A stretch of 64,000 nucleotides of DNA from Lentzea fradiae (GTDB lineage: Bacteria > Actinomycetota > Actinomycetes > Mycobacteriales > Pseudonocardiaceae), in NCBI RefSeq assembly GCF_900100955.1, contig NZ_FNCC01000014.1, positions 182,762 to 246,761 of the forward strand, given 5' to 3'. Within the stretch, counting starts at the first letter, position 1. Each line of letters begins with the position of its first letter. Position numbers and translations under genes: made by a program. Positions 51,298 to 59,470 of the stretch are shown piece by piece. Under the pieces are notes generated by a model. It did not search any database. It saw only the letters and a list, made by a program, of their open reading frames with translations, and had not been told where the DNA came from.

Positions 51298-52842
51298 GTG
51301 ACCAGGGCCCGATGGACTGCCGAGACCACACCGCTCCCCCCGCACGCGCTGGCGTGGCTGCGCGACCGGGTCGGGCTGGGCGAGCCGCTGCCCGAGGTGC
51401 CCGTCGAGGCGCCGGACTCGGCGTTGTCGGAGGACGCCTTCACGGCGCTGGAGGCGGTCTGCCCGGTGTCGGTCGACGCCGGGGACCGGCTGGCACGTGC
51501 CGGTGGCCTGTCCTACCTCGACCTGCTCCGGCACCGCGGGCACGGGGAACCGGCGGTGCCCGACGGCGTCGTCCGGCCCGGCTCGCCCGACCAGGTCGTG
51601 GAGATCCTCAAGGTCTGCGTCGAGCACGACGTGGCGGTGGTGCCGTTCGGTGGCGGCACGTCCGTCGTGGGCGGCGTCGAGGCGTTGCGCGGCGACAAGT
51701 CCGCGGTGGTGGCCCTGGACCTCGGCGGGTTGTCCGAGCTGGTGTCGGTCGACCCGGTGTCGCGGGTGGCCGTGCTGCAGGCGGGGGTGACCGGGCCGGA
51801 GGCCGAGCGGATGCTTGGGGAGCACGGGTTCACGCTCGGGCACGTGCCGCAGTCGTTCGAGCGGGCGACCATCGGCGGGTTCGCGGCCACGCGGTCCGCC
51901 GGTCAGGCGTCGTCCGGATACGGCCGGTTCGAGGACGTGGTGGAGTCGGTCCGGGTCGCCACGCCCGTCGGCGAGTGGGTCGCCGGTGCGGCACCCGCGT
52001 CCGCCGCCGGTCCGGACCTGAAACAGTTGGTGCTCGGCAGCGAGGGTCTGTTCGGCGTGATCACCGAGGTGTCCGTGCGGGTGCGGCCCCGGCCGCGCGA
52101 CCCCCGGTACGAGGGCTTCGTCGTCGACGGGTGGGAGGCCGGTGCCGACCTCGTGCGCGCCCTCGCCCAGGACGGGGCGCTCGCGGACGTCACGCGTCTG
52201 TCCGATGTGGACGAGACGGAGGTGGCCCTCGCGCTGGCCGGGTCCCGCGCCGGCGTGGTGAAGAAGTACCTGCGGTTCCGCGGCGTGAAGAACCCGTGCC
52301 TGGTGATCCTCGGCTGGGAGTGCCGGTCGCGCGCCACGACCATGCGCGCGCTGGCAGGGCGGAAGGTCGTCCGTCTCGGTGGTGCGATGGGGAAGTCCTG
52401 GCTGCACGGGCGGTTCAACGGCCCTCGGCAGCGGGACGCGTTGATCGACGCGGGGGTGTGCGTCGAGACCTTGGAGACCGCCACGCACTGGTCCCGCGTC
52501 TCCGAGCTGCGCGAGGCGGTGAAGACCGCGTTGCGCGCCGAGCTGGGCGACCCGATCGTCATGTGCCACATCTCGCACGCCTACGAGACCGGGGCGTCGC
52601 TGTACTTCACGGTGCTGGTGCCACGGGACCTCGACGACCCGGTGCGGCAGTGGGAACGCGCGAAGGTGGCGGCGTCGGACGCGATCTCGCGGCTCGGCAC
52701 GATCACGCACCACCACGCGGTCGGCCGGGACCACCGGCCGTGGCTCGCGGGCGAGATCGGGCCGATCGGCACGGACGTGCTGCGCGCGGTGAAGGACCGG
52801 CTCGACCCGGCCGGAATCCTGAACCCCGGCAAGCTGATCTGA
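51298..52842 (+). CDS. FAD-linked oxidase, alkyl-DHAP synthase-like
   Basis: A 514-residue PCMH-type flavoprotein. The FAD-binding part includes VVPFGGGTSVVGGVEALRGD and GATIGG-like RATIGGFAATRSAGQASSGYGRFED; the cap domain includes RSRATTMRALAG and HSYETGA-like ISHAYETGASLYFTV. The C-terminus has THHHAVGRDHRPWL and ends DPAGILNPGKLI, as in alkylglycerone-phosphate synthases that make ether lipids and in related actinobacterial oxidases. GTG at 51298 fits the leaderless promoter. Its actual substrate is untested. Confidence 0.87.
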   Translation: MTRARWTAETTPLPPHALAWLRDRVGLGEPLPEVPVEAPDSALSEDAFTALEAVCPVSVDAGDRLARAGGLSYLDLLRHRGHGEPAVPDGVVRPGSPDQVVEILKVCVEHDVAVVPFGGGTSVVGGVEALRGDKSAVVALDLGGLSELVSVDPVSRVAVLQAGVTGPEAERMLGEHGFTLGHVPQSFERATIGGFAATRSAGQASSGYGRFEDVVESVRVATPVGEWVAGAAPASAAGPDLKQLVLGSEGLFGVITEVSVRVRPRPRDPRYEGFVVDGWEAGADLVRALAQDGALADVTRLSDVDETEVALALAGSRAGVVKKYLRFRGVKNPCLVILGWECRSRATTMRALAGRKVVRLGGAMGKSWLHGRFNGPRQRDALIDAGVCVETLETATHWSRVSELREAVKTALRAELGDPIVMCHISHAYETGASLYFTVLVPRDLDDPVRQWERAKVAASDAISRLGTITHHHAVGRDHRPWLAGEIGPIGTDVLRAVKDRLDPAGILNPGKLI

Positions 52843-53037
52843 CCGGCTCAGCCCGCGAAGTGCCTGCGGCTCAACGCGAGCAGCCTCCGCTGGACCCGCC
52901 GCGCGCAGCTCGCCGGAGTCCTCGCCGACCGGCTCGCGGCCGCCCTCGACGACGCCCACGCGCACGGCGGGGTCACCCTCTCGCTCACCAGCCGGGACGC
53001 GGCAGACGGCCCGGGGGACCGGTCACCCGGCCGGTGA
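52843..53037 (+). other. In-frame open stretch after the oxidase stop codon
   Basis: Directly after the oxidase TGA the same frame stays open for 64 codons to a TGA at 53035. The translation reads sensibly (LRWTRRAQLAGVLADRLAAA, then DDAHAHGGVTLSLTSRDAAD), is helix-like and has third positions almost all G or C. No ATG, GTG or TTG start lies in this frame. It may be a decayed gene fragment, a downstream leaderless remnant, or a product of stop-codon readthrough. Confidence 0.4.
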
Positions 53038-53051
53038 GCTTCCGGTACCGC

Positions 53052-54059
53052 TCAGAACTTGACGAGCATCTTGCCGGTGTTCTCGCCGCGCAGCATGCCC
53101 AGGAAGGCGTCCGCGGCCTGGTGGACGCCGCCCTCCACGACCGTCTCGGTGTACTTGAGCTCGCCGGAGGCGATCCACTTGCCCATCTCCGCCACGAACT
53201 GCGGCTGCAGGTCCTTGTGGTCGGCCACCAGCATGCCGCGCAGCGTGAGGCGCTTGCCGATGAGCTGGAACAGGTTGCGCGGGGCCTTGGGCGGCTCGGT
53301 CGCGTTGTACTGCGAGATCGCGCCGCAGAGGGTGGCCCTGCCGTTGAGGTTGAGCGAGCTGATCGCCGCTTCGAGGTGGTCGCCGCCCACGTTGTCGAAG
53401 TAGACGTCGATGCCGTCCGGCGCCGCCGCGGCCAGCTGCTCGGCCACCGGGCCGTCCTTGTAGTTGAACGCGACGTCGAAGCCCAGCTCCTCGGTCAGAT
53501 ACTTGACCTTCTCGGCCGAACCGGCGGAGCCGATGACCCGGGAGGCGCCCTTCAGCCGGGCGACCTGGCCGACGATCTGCCCCACCGCGCCCGCCGCCCC
53601 GGACACGAAGACGGCGTCGCCCTCCTTGAACTCGGCGGTGACGAGGAGGCCCGCGTAGGCGGTGAGACCGGGCATGCCCAGGACACCGAGGTAGGTGCTC
53701 AGCGGCGCGACCGAGCCGTCGACCTTGGCCGCGAACCTCGCGTCGAGGACGGCGTACTCGCGCCAGCCCAGGCCGTGCAGGGCGTGGTCGCCCACGGCGA
53801 AGTCGGGGGAGTTGGAGGCGACGACCTCACCGACCGCGCCACCCTCCAGCGGGGCACCCACCTGGTACGGCGGGACGTACGACTTGACGTCGTTCATGCG
53901 GCCGCGCATGTACGGGTCGACGCTCATGAACAGGTTGCGCACCAGGATCTGGCCTTCGGCCGGTGCGGGGACCTCCACCTCGGCGATCTCGAAGTTCTCC
54001 GCTGCCGGCCAGCCCTTCGGGCGTGACGCGAGCCGGACCTCTAGTGCGGTGGTGGTCAT
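53052..54059 (-). CDS. NADP-dependent oxidoreductase, MDR/quinone-reductase type
   Basis: A 335-residue medium-chain dehydrogenase without the zinc ligands. It has the N-terminal catalytic domain LASRPKGWPAAENFEIAEVEVP and PYMRGRMND, the cofactor fold VSGAAGAVGQIVGQVARLKG, and FDNVGGDHLEAAIS; these are features of CurA/leukotriene B4 12-dehydrogenase-like enone reductases. ATG at 54059. It ends 15 bases from the open stretch after the oxidase gene. Physiological substrate unknown. Confidence 0.9.
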   Translation of the reverse strand: MTTTALEVRLASRPKGWPAAENFEIAEVEVPAPAEGQILVRNLFMSVDPYMRGRMNDVKSYVPPYQVGAPLEGGAVGEVVASNSPDFAVGDHALHGLGWREYAVLDARFAAKVDGSVAPLSTYLGVLGMPGLTAYAGLLVTAEFKEGDAVFVSGAAGAVGQIVGQVARLKGASRVIGSAGSAEKVKYLTEELGFDVAFNYKDGPVAEQLAAAAPDGIDVYFDNVGGDHLEAAISSLNLNGRATLCGAISQYNATEPPKAPRNLFQLIGKRLTLRGMLVADHKDLQPQFVAEMGKWIASGELKYTETVVEGGVHQAADAFLGMLRGENTGKMLVKF

Positions 54060-54138
54060 GGGTGACCTTCTCCATCCCTGTTGCGGATCAGTAATCCGTT
54101 TCAACCGATGAGCGTCACCAAGTGTTCCGGCTTGTGAC

Positions 54139-54852
54139 CTATGGCGCAGGGAGGAGTGTCGTGACCTGCCGGAGCGTGAAGCCCAGCTTGCGGTAGAGGG
54201 CGATGGCCGCGGCGTTGCCGTCGTCGACGAACAGCGCGCACGTCCCGTACCGGGAGAGCAGGGACGACGCGACGAACTGGCACACGCGCAGGCCCAGACC
54301 TCTGCCCTGGTGCTCGGGGTGGACGGCGACACCCATCATGAAGCCGACGTGCTCCGACGACCACGCTTCCGCCGCCGTGGCCGCGAGGGTGCCGGCGACG
54401 TGGACGCCCGCCCAGCGCCGCACGCCCGTCTCGCCCGGCCAGGCCCAGGAGTCCGGGTTCGCCAGCCGCAGCAGGGACGTCACGGCGTCCGTGGCCGGAA
54501 GCCAGCCCGCCTCCGGTGGCAGGTCCAGGGCGCCGGTGCGGTCCATCCAGCCGAACGGCTTGTCCTCGGCCCACTCGGACGGCATCAGCTCGGTGACCTC
54601 GCGGGCCAGCGACACCTCCAGCTGCGGCCTCAGCTCCACGCCGCGGCCGTGGGCGGCCAGGAGGGAGGCCACCCCCTCCGCCGGGCCGGAGAGGACCAGG
54701 CGGCGGCGTCTGGCCAGGCACGGGGCGTGCACGGCCACCGCGCCGTGGTGTTCCCAGGCCGCACCGCCGGCGCCGAGTGCCTGGGACGCCCAGCGGATGA
54801 ACGGGTCGTCGCTGGCGTCGTGCACGCAGGCCGGGGTGCGCAGGCGGCGCAC
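54139..54852 (-). CDS. GNAT acetyltransferase at the end of the FtsK-like operon
   Basis: A 237-residue protein with a C-terminal GNAT domain: VGFMMGVAVHPEHQGRGLGLRVCQFVAS (acetyl-CoA binding, Q-x-x-G-x-G/L) and NAAAIALYRKLGFTLRQV. The N-terminal 110 residues, with HGAVAVHAPCLARRRRLVLSG, are an unusual extra module possibly holding another degenerate GNAT unit. GTG start adjacent to the stop of the upstream 154-residue gene. Its link to the FtsK-like ATPase is positional; the acetylation target is unknown. Confidence 0.8.
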   Translation of the reverse strand: MRRLRTPACVHDASDDPFIRWASQALGAGGAAWEHHGAVAVHAPCLARRRRLVLSGPAEGVASLLAAHGRGVELRPQLEVSLAREVTELMPSEWAEDKPFGWMDRTGALDLPPEAGWLPATDAVTSLLRLANPDSWAWPGETGVRRWAGVHVAGTLAATAAEAWSSEHVGFMMGVAVHPEHQGRGLGLRVCQFVASSLLSRYGTCALFVDDGNAAAIALYRKLGFTLRQVTTLLPAP

Positions 54853-55317
54853 TCAGTCCTTCTGCTTGCGGCGCAACAGGGTTCGCTTCGCGAGCGAGTC
54901 CTCCAGCGCCTGGTACGCGACGTCCATCGCCTTGAGGTACTCGCCCTGCGGGCGGGGCGGGACCGACTCGTCCGCCTTGGGGAACGGGACCATCTGCAGC
55001 CAGCGTTCGTTCCAGAGCTGCTCGACCGCCGACTCCCAGTGCAGGTGGGCGCCCATCCGCACGACCCGTTCGCGGTCGCTCACCTCGGCGATCCGCTGCT
55101 GCGTGGCCGCGATCCGCTGCGCGAGCTCGGCGCACCGCACCTCGTCCAGCTTGCGCTGGCGGGCCGCCGCGTCGGTGGCGATGGCGATGATCTCCTTGTA
55201 GCGCTCGACCGCGGACAACGCGGGCGCCGGAGCCACCTCCTCGGTGCGGCGCGGTGGCTGCTCGCTCCCGCGCTGCGGCGGGACCGGGTCGAACATGGTC
55301 GTCATCATCGGGTTCAT
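54853..55317 (-). CDS. Helical protein of unknown function in the FtsK-like operon
   Basis: A 154-residue protein I do not recognise. The start ATG at 55317 shares a base with the FtsK-like stop (TGATG). After a Met/Pro-rich lead (MNPMMTTMFDPVPPQ) it has a long amphipathic helix region, VERYKEIIAIATDAAARQRK then CAELAQRIAATQQRIAEV (about 38-85, coiled-coil-like). A conserved-looking HLHWESAVEQLWNERWLQMVPFPK follows, and a basic LLRRKQKD tail closes it. No membrane segment or signal. Tight coupling suggests a direct partner of the ATPase. Confidence 0.68.
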   Translation of the reverse strand: MNPMMTTMFDPVPPQRGSEQPPRRTEEVAPAPALSAVERYKEIIAIATDAAARQRKLDEVRCAELAQRIAATQQRIAEVSDRERVVRMGAHLHWESAVEQLWNERWLQMVPFPKADESVPPRPQGEYLKAMDVAYQALEDSLAKRTLLRRKQKD

Positions 55318-58136
55318 CACGCTTCTCCTGTGTCGAACGGGATGATCACTTGCGGTCGCGAGTGCTCGAACCGGTCGAAGAACAGGCCGCGGCGCGGCCT
55401 CGGGGACCACGACATGACCTGCTCAGGTCCGAGCGACAGCAGTTCCTTGCCCTGGACGTCGAACGCCACCCAGGCGCCGATGTCGTCGTAGACGCCCGGC
55501 GGCAGGCTCGCCTTCAGCCGCTGCACACCGCGCCACCAGCCGAGGACGTGCGTGCGGTTCTCCGGCCCGTGCTTGAGCACGGTCCGCAGACTGTCCACAC
55601 CGGACGCACGGGTCGCCGGATCTTTCTGCTCCAGCAACGTCTGCGCCGCGTCCACGCCGTAGAGCACCAGGTAGTGCGAAGTCAGCGGCGCGTCCGTCTC
55701 GCCCTTGCCGATCGCCTGGAGGTCCTTTGCGGTCTCGTCCAGAACCTCGCGGATGCCGTCCAGGTAGATGACTTCGGCCTCGTGGCCGTCCGCTCGCAGG
55801 CGCTTGGACAGGTGCTGTGCCGACGGCTCCGCCTCGTCGACCAGGCAGGCCAGCGTGAACCGCGCCCCGCGCGGGTGGTGCTGCCTGCCCAGGGACGCGG
55901 CCGCTCCGCCGAGCACCGCGGCCGCGTCCTGGACCACGGAACCGATCACCGCGATGTTGCGGCCCGGCGTGCGCGCGAAGCGAACGCGTGCCGCGCTGCC
56001 CGCGACGTCGATGACCTGTCCGAGGAGCACGGTAGGTGATGCGTCGCCCGGCCGCAGGTCGGAGAAGTCCGGCAGGGCGTCGAGCAGCGGGACCTTGCTG
56101 CCGTCGAACAGGCCGGGGGCCTGGCCCGGCTCCCGGCGCCACAGCTCGTTCTGCAGGAAGTCCATCGTGCCCTTGGCCGTCGAGTCCGGCACCCGGCAGA
56201 TCTCGTTGCCCGGCTTCACGCCCGACTCGTGGTTGATCACCGCGTGCCAGCGCGGCAGCTCCACGGCGGCGTCGTTCTGCGGCTCCGCCAGCACCCGGCG
56301 GGCCTTGGGCAGCGCGATGCGCACGGTGAACTGCTCGAAGATCGCCGACTTGCCCCAGAACCCCTCGATGCCCGAGACGTCCTGCGACGACAGCACCAGG
56401 TGGATGCCCTGCGACCGGCCGCGCCGCGCCACGTCCTCCAGCAGCTGCGTCGCCGCGGCCGTCACCTGGTCGCGTTCGCCGAACAGGTACTGGAACTCGT
56501 CGATCACGGCGACGATCCGCGGCCAGCGGCCACCGGGGTCCTCCGCGCGCAGGTGCTCCAGCTTGGTGACCTCGTGCTGCTTGGCCGCGTCCGCGCGCCT
56601 GCGCATCTCGTCGGCCAGGAACTTCAGCAGCGCCACGCCGAACTCGCGGTCGGTGTTGACGTTCACGCCGACCAGGCGGGCGTGCGGCAGCCACGACGGG
56701 TCCTTGCGGCCCGGCGCGAACTGCGCGAACGACACGCCCTCCTTGAAGTCCAGCAGGTACAGCTCCAGCTCGTCCGGCGAGTACCGCGCGCACAGCGAGC
56801 CGAGCATGGCGTAGAGGAAGTTCGTCTTGCCGGAACCGGACGGGCCACCGACCAGCGCGTGCGGCGAGGTGTCGCCGAGCTGCACGCAGACCTGTTCGCC
56901 GTCGTCGAACCCGACCGGCGCGATCACGCCCGCCGCCGAGCTCTCCGTCCACGGCCGGTCCGGCAGCAGGTCGCCGAACGTGCCCATCCGCGAACGGCGT
57001 TCCTCGCGCTTCTCGGCGATGGCGGCGCACGCGCGCGGCACGAGGGTGCGCGGGAACGCCGGGTCCAGCGTCACGCGGACGTCCTTGCCGGTCATCGTGC
57101 ACGTCGCGGAGCCGTCGGAGCGCAGCACCACGGTCTCCACCGGAGAGTTGACCGTGATCGGGATGTCCACGATGAACAGCTGCACGCCGCACGCCAAACC
57201 GTTGCGCGCCACGCGTTGCAGCTGCTGCTGGTGCTCCTCCCGCAACGCCTTGCGGTTGCCGAACAGCACGGCGATCCGCCACGGTTCGGTGCGCCGGCCC
57301 TCACCGCTGACCGAACGGACGGTCAGGTGCCCGTCGACCAGGACCTTGGTGTGCACCTGGCGGATGTGCTCGGACAGCTCGTCGAGCAGCTCGTGCAGAC
57401 GTGCCGGGTCGTGCACCGTCAGCAGGTTCGCGCGGGTCAGCGGGTAGAGCCCCGGCAACGACCCGGTGAGCTGGCCGACGTCCCACACGTGGACGTGCAC
57501 GAGGCCGGGCTGGAAGTGCGAGAGCACCCGCAGCAGCAGGCTCTCCACCAGACCGTCCGCGAGCTGGCGGCTGTCCGGGGTGGACGAGATGTGCAGGTGC
57601 GACTGGTCGAGCAGGGGGACCGCGACGGGGAACGGCGCCGCCTCCGGCGCGGAGACCACCTCGCCGGTGCCGATCCGCCACAGCTCCGGCACGCCCTCGC
57701 TGCCGTCGTGCGTGCCGGGGTGGCCGAGCCACGACTCGTACGGCCACGAGGCGGGCCCGCGGGCCACGGAGTTCACCAGCTCGGTCAGCTGGTCGGGACC
57801 CGTGGTGGTCCACTCGTGGTACGACTGCTGCCAGTCGTGCCTGATCTGGGCGAGGCGGTCCTGGAACTCCGCCATCGACAGCGGGGCCTGGCGCGGGTTC
57901 CCGATGCGCTTCTCGTCGACCGTGAGGAACGGCGTCACGTCGGTCAGCGCGCTGTCGCGCAGCGCTCTGTCGATGCCGGTCCCGCGCACGGTGAACTCGA
58001 CCAGGTCCTTCGCGTGCTCGGTCGCGAGGGCCCTGTGCTCCCGCGCCACCGAGCCCAGCGCGGCCGAGACGGCGCGCTGGAACTCGGCGAAGGAGTCCTC
58101 GATCCTTCGCCGCCGGTCGTCGCGCCTGCTCATCAC
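55317..58136 (-). CDS. Soluble FtsK/SpoIIIE-type ATPase, three-lobed
   Basis: A 939-residue ATPase. Residues 1-130 are charged and coiled-coil-like. Region 165-330 looks like a degenerate Rossmann-ATPase lobe (LADGLVESLLLRVL, VHVWDVGQLTG) with no P-loop. The middle lobe (about 405-650) is the intact FtsK domain: Walker A GGPSGSGKTNF (430-440), LYLLDFKEGVSFAQF, Walker B IVAVIDEFQYLF (541-552) and LVLSSQDVSG. A third lobe (700-935) has a degenerate P-loop GRNIAVIGSVVQDAAA. The three-lobe plan resembles EccC of type VII secretion, but there are no transmembrane helices. It may pump DNA or unfold proteins. Coupled on both sides by start/stop overlaps. Confidence 0.85.
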   Translation of the reverse strand: MMSRRDDRRRRIEDSFAEFQRAVSAALGSVAREHRALATEHAKDLVEFTVRGTGIDRALRDSALTDVTPFLTVDEKRIGNPRQAPLSMAEFQDRLAQIRHDWQQSYHEWTTTGPDQLTELVNSVARGPASWPYESWLGHPGTHDGSEGVPELWRIGTGEVVSAPEAAPFPVAVPLLDQSHLHISSTPDSRQLADGLVESLLLRVLSHFQPGLVHVHVWDVGQLTGSLPGLYPLTRANLLTVHDPARLHELLDELSEHIRQVHTKVLVDGHLTVRSVSGEGRRTEPWRIAVLFGNRKALREEHQQQLQRVARNGLACGVQLFIVDIPITVNSPVETVVLRSDGSATCTMTGKDVRVTLDPAFPRTLVPRACAAIAEKREERRSRMGTFGDLLPDRPWTESSAAGVIAPVGFDDGEQVCVQLGDTSPHALVGGPSGSGKTNFLYAMLGSLCARYSPDELELYLLDFKEGVSFAQFAPGRKDPSWLPHARLVGVNVNTDREFGVALLKFLADEMRRRADAAKQHEVTKLEHLRAEDPGGRWPRIVAVIDEFQYLFGERDQVTAAATQLLEDVARRGRSQGIHLVLSSQDVSGIEGFWGKSAIFEQFTVRIALPKARRVLAEPQNDAAVELPRWHAVINHESGVKPGNEICRVPDSTAKGTMDFLQNELWRREPGQAPGLFDGSKVPLLDALPDFSDLRPGDASPTVLLGQVIDVAGSAARVRFARTPGRNIAVIGSVVQDAAAVLGGAAASLGRQHHPRGARFTLACLVDEAEPSAQHLSKRLRADGHEAEVIYLDGIREVLDETAKDLQAIGKGETDAPLTSHYLVLYGVDAAQTLLEQKDPATRASGVDSLRTVLKHGPENRTHVLGWWRGVQRLKASLPPGVYDDIGAWVAFDVQGKELLSLGPEQVMSWSPRPRRGLFFDRFEHSRPQVIIPFDTGEA

Positions 58137-58384
58137 AGCTCCACGGTGAGTCGTTGGATGCGCTCTAGGGTTCCCACCATCAACTCCAGCTGATCGGGGA
58201 ATCTTTCCTTCGCGCGCACGAACTCCGGTGGAAGAAGCGACTCGTGGTGGTTCTCGCTCGACTCGGCGAGGATCGCCACCGCCTCGTCCAGGCCCTCCTG
58301 CGCTGACCGCACGCTCCGGTACGACTCACGCAGAAACTCGCTCACCTGCTCGAGCACGGCGCGAACCTCGGCGATGGACGCCAT
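58133..58384 (-). CDS. Small helical protein, paralogue B (83 aa)
   Basis: An 83-residue helical protein beginning MASIAEVRAVLEQVSEFLRE. A break around SSENHHESLLPPEF separates a second helix RFPDQLELMVGTLERIQRL. Its N-terminus is nearly identical in pattern to the adjacent 86-residue protein (MASIEEVRA), pointing to tandem duplication. Its ATG shares a base with the previous stop and its own stop overlaps the FtsK-like start. Size and two-helix form recall WXG100 proteins but no W-x-G turn is present. Confidence 0.72.
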   Translation of the reverse strand: MASIAEVRAVLEQVSEFLRESYRSVRSAQEGLDEAVAILAESSENHHESLLPPEFVRAKERFPDQLELMVGTLERIQRLTVEL

Positions 58385-58644
58385 CAAAGCCTGCTGTTGA
58401 TGCCCTCGGCCCCGGAGATGCCGGCGCCGAGGTAGTTCTGCAGCTCGCTCACACCCGACACGACCTGCTGGAACTGCGCGTTCGTCGTCTCGACGTCCGC
58501 CTGCACGGAGCCCTGTGTGACCGATGTGAGCAGCTGCTGCGCGTCCTCGGCGAGCTCGGCCGCCTGCTGGAGGGCCGACTGGCTTTGGCTCGCCTTGTCT
58601 ATCGCCTGGGCGATTGCGGCACGGACCTCTTCGATGCTGGCCAT
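58384..58644 (-). CDS. Small helical protein, paralogue A (86 aa)
   Basis: An 86-residue protein starting MASIEEVRAAIAQAID, rich in Gln, Ser and Ala. Two predicted helices (5-42 and 50-75) are split at SVTQGSVQ. It ends LGAGISGAEGINSRL. No signal peptide. First gene of the five-gene minus-strand operon; the 240 bases upstream hold its promoter and no other gene. It may be a substrate or regulator of the FtsK-like ATPase, as WXG100 proteins are for EccC; I infer this from size and order only. Confidence 0.72.
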   Translation of the reverse strand: MASIEEVRAAIAQAIDKASQSQSALQQAAELAEDAQQLLTSVTQGSVQADVETTNAQFQQVVSGVSELQNYLGAGISGAEGINSRL

Positions 58645-58884
58645 GTCGGCTCCCGAACCCTCCCGGAACAGAGTGGTCGTACAACCACCCTCTGTAGAGA
58701 TTGTGCCCAGATTTTCACAGTTGAGAGCGAAGATGCGCTAACCGGGTAGATGCCTGAATCCACTCGAACGGGCCTTGATTTAATGATCAGTTGAGCGCGC
58801 CGCTGGCCTCTTCACCACGGGTGTTGCAACGGTCACACCGGCGCTCTACGGGCTGTTGTCCACAACCACGACCGGCTGGGTGAA

Positions 58885-59316
58885 TCACGAGGGTCTCGAC
58901 GCGGCGTTGTCACGCAAAGTGCCCGCGCCGAAGGGGTCGTCCCCGGCCCACGCCTCGACCAGAACGCGTTCCGCGCCCGGCACGAGGGCCGTGATGAGCC
59001 CCGGCTCGTCCAGCACCGTCCACGCCGTCGGCGGCTCGCACGCCACCCGCGGGGTCGGGAAGTCGTCGCCGAGGCCCCGCACGAAGGTCCGCACGGCCCT
59101 CGCGAGCGCCGCGGAGACGTTGTGGGTGGCCTTCTCGTCGCTCGGCCGGGTGAGCACGACGGCCCAGCAGCCGGGCTCCTCGTCGGAGCAGTCGCGGGCG
59201 TCCACGACGTGGGCACCGGCACGGCGGATCAGCGCGTCGCACGCGGCGCGCGCCTGTTGCTCGTCCGCCGCCTCGACCACGACGGTGACCAGCAGCACGA
59301 GGTCGTCTTCGTCCAT
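58885..59316 (-). CDS. Hypothetical protein, 143 aa
   Basis: Not recognised. The frame has good third-position bias and starts MDEDDLVLLVTVVVEAADEQQ, an acidic lead followed by a strand and a helix ARAACDALIRRAGAH. WAVVLTRPSDEKATHNVSAALARAVRTFV and ERVLVEAWAGDDPFG follow, an alternating alpha/beta pattern like a small ferredoxin-like fold. No membrane or signal segment. ATG at 59316. It lies alone between the FtsK-like operon promoter and a long hairpin, so it is probably transcribed by itself. Confidence 0.6.
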   Translation of the reverse strand: MDEDDLVLLVTVVVEAADEQQARAACDALIRRAGAHVVDARDCSDEEPGCWAVVLTRPSDEKATHNVSAALARAVRTFVRGLGDDFPTPRVACEPPTAWTVLDEPGLITALVPGAERVLVEAWAGDDPFGAGTLRDNAASRPS

Positions 59317-59384
59317 GACACCGCGAATGGTGTCAGATCACCCGCCGGGCGGACTCCGGCACCCGAGTGACGGCCTCGCGCGCG

Positions 59385-59459
59385 GACGACCGCCGCGGGG
59401 GTGCCGGGCCGAGCGGAGTCCACAGTGGGCACCGCATCGGCACTCCCGCGGCGGTCGTC
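59385..59459 (-). terminator. Long 22-bp hairpin after the DUF4232 gene
   Basis: Arms at 59385-59406 and 59438-59459 are complementary at 21 of 22 positions (core GACGACCGCCGCGGG), with a 31-base loop. It starts 12 bases past the lipoprotein stop on the minus strand and separates it from the next gene; the long loop is unusual for a terminator. Confidence 0.6.
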
Positions 59460-59470
59460 GGTTCCGCCAC

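Noticed and set aside
49324..52965. 1213-codon minus-strand open frame spanning glpD, TetR and beyond
   Set aside because: Only the glpD part (49324-50709) is real. The rest is Arg/Gly/His/Asp-rich shadow translation antisense to the oxidase and in another frame over TetR, a common artefact of high GC.
51312..54026. 904-codon plus-strand open frame
   Set aside because: Shadow frame: low-complexity Arg/Gly/Ala composition, overlapping the oxidase in another frame and the MDR gene in antisense.
55317..58136. Calling the FtsK-like protein EccC of a type VII secretion system
   Set aside because: No membrane helices, only one intact nucleotide site, and no EccB, EccD, EccE or MycP gene in the window.
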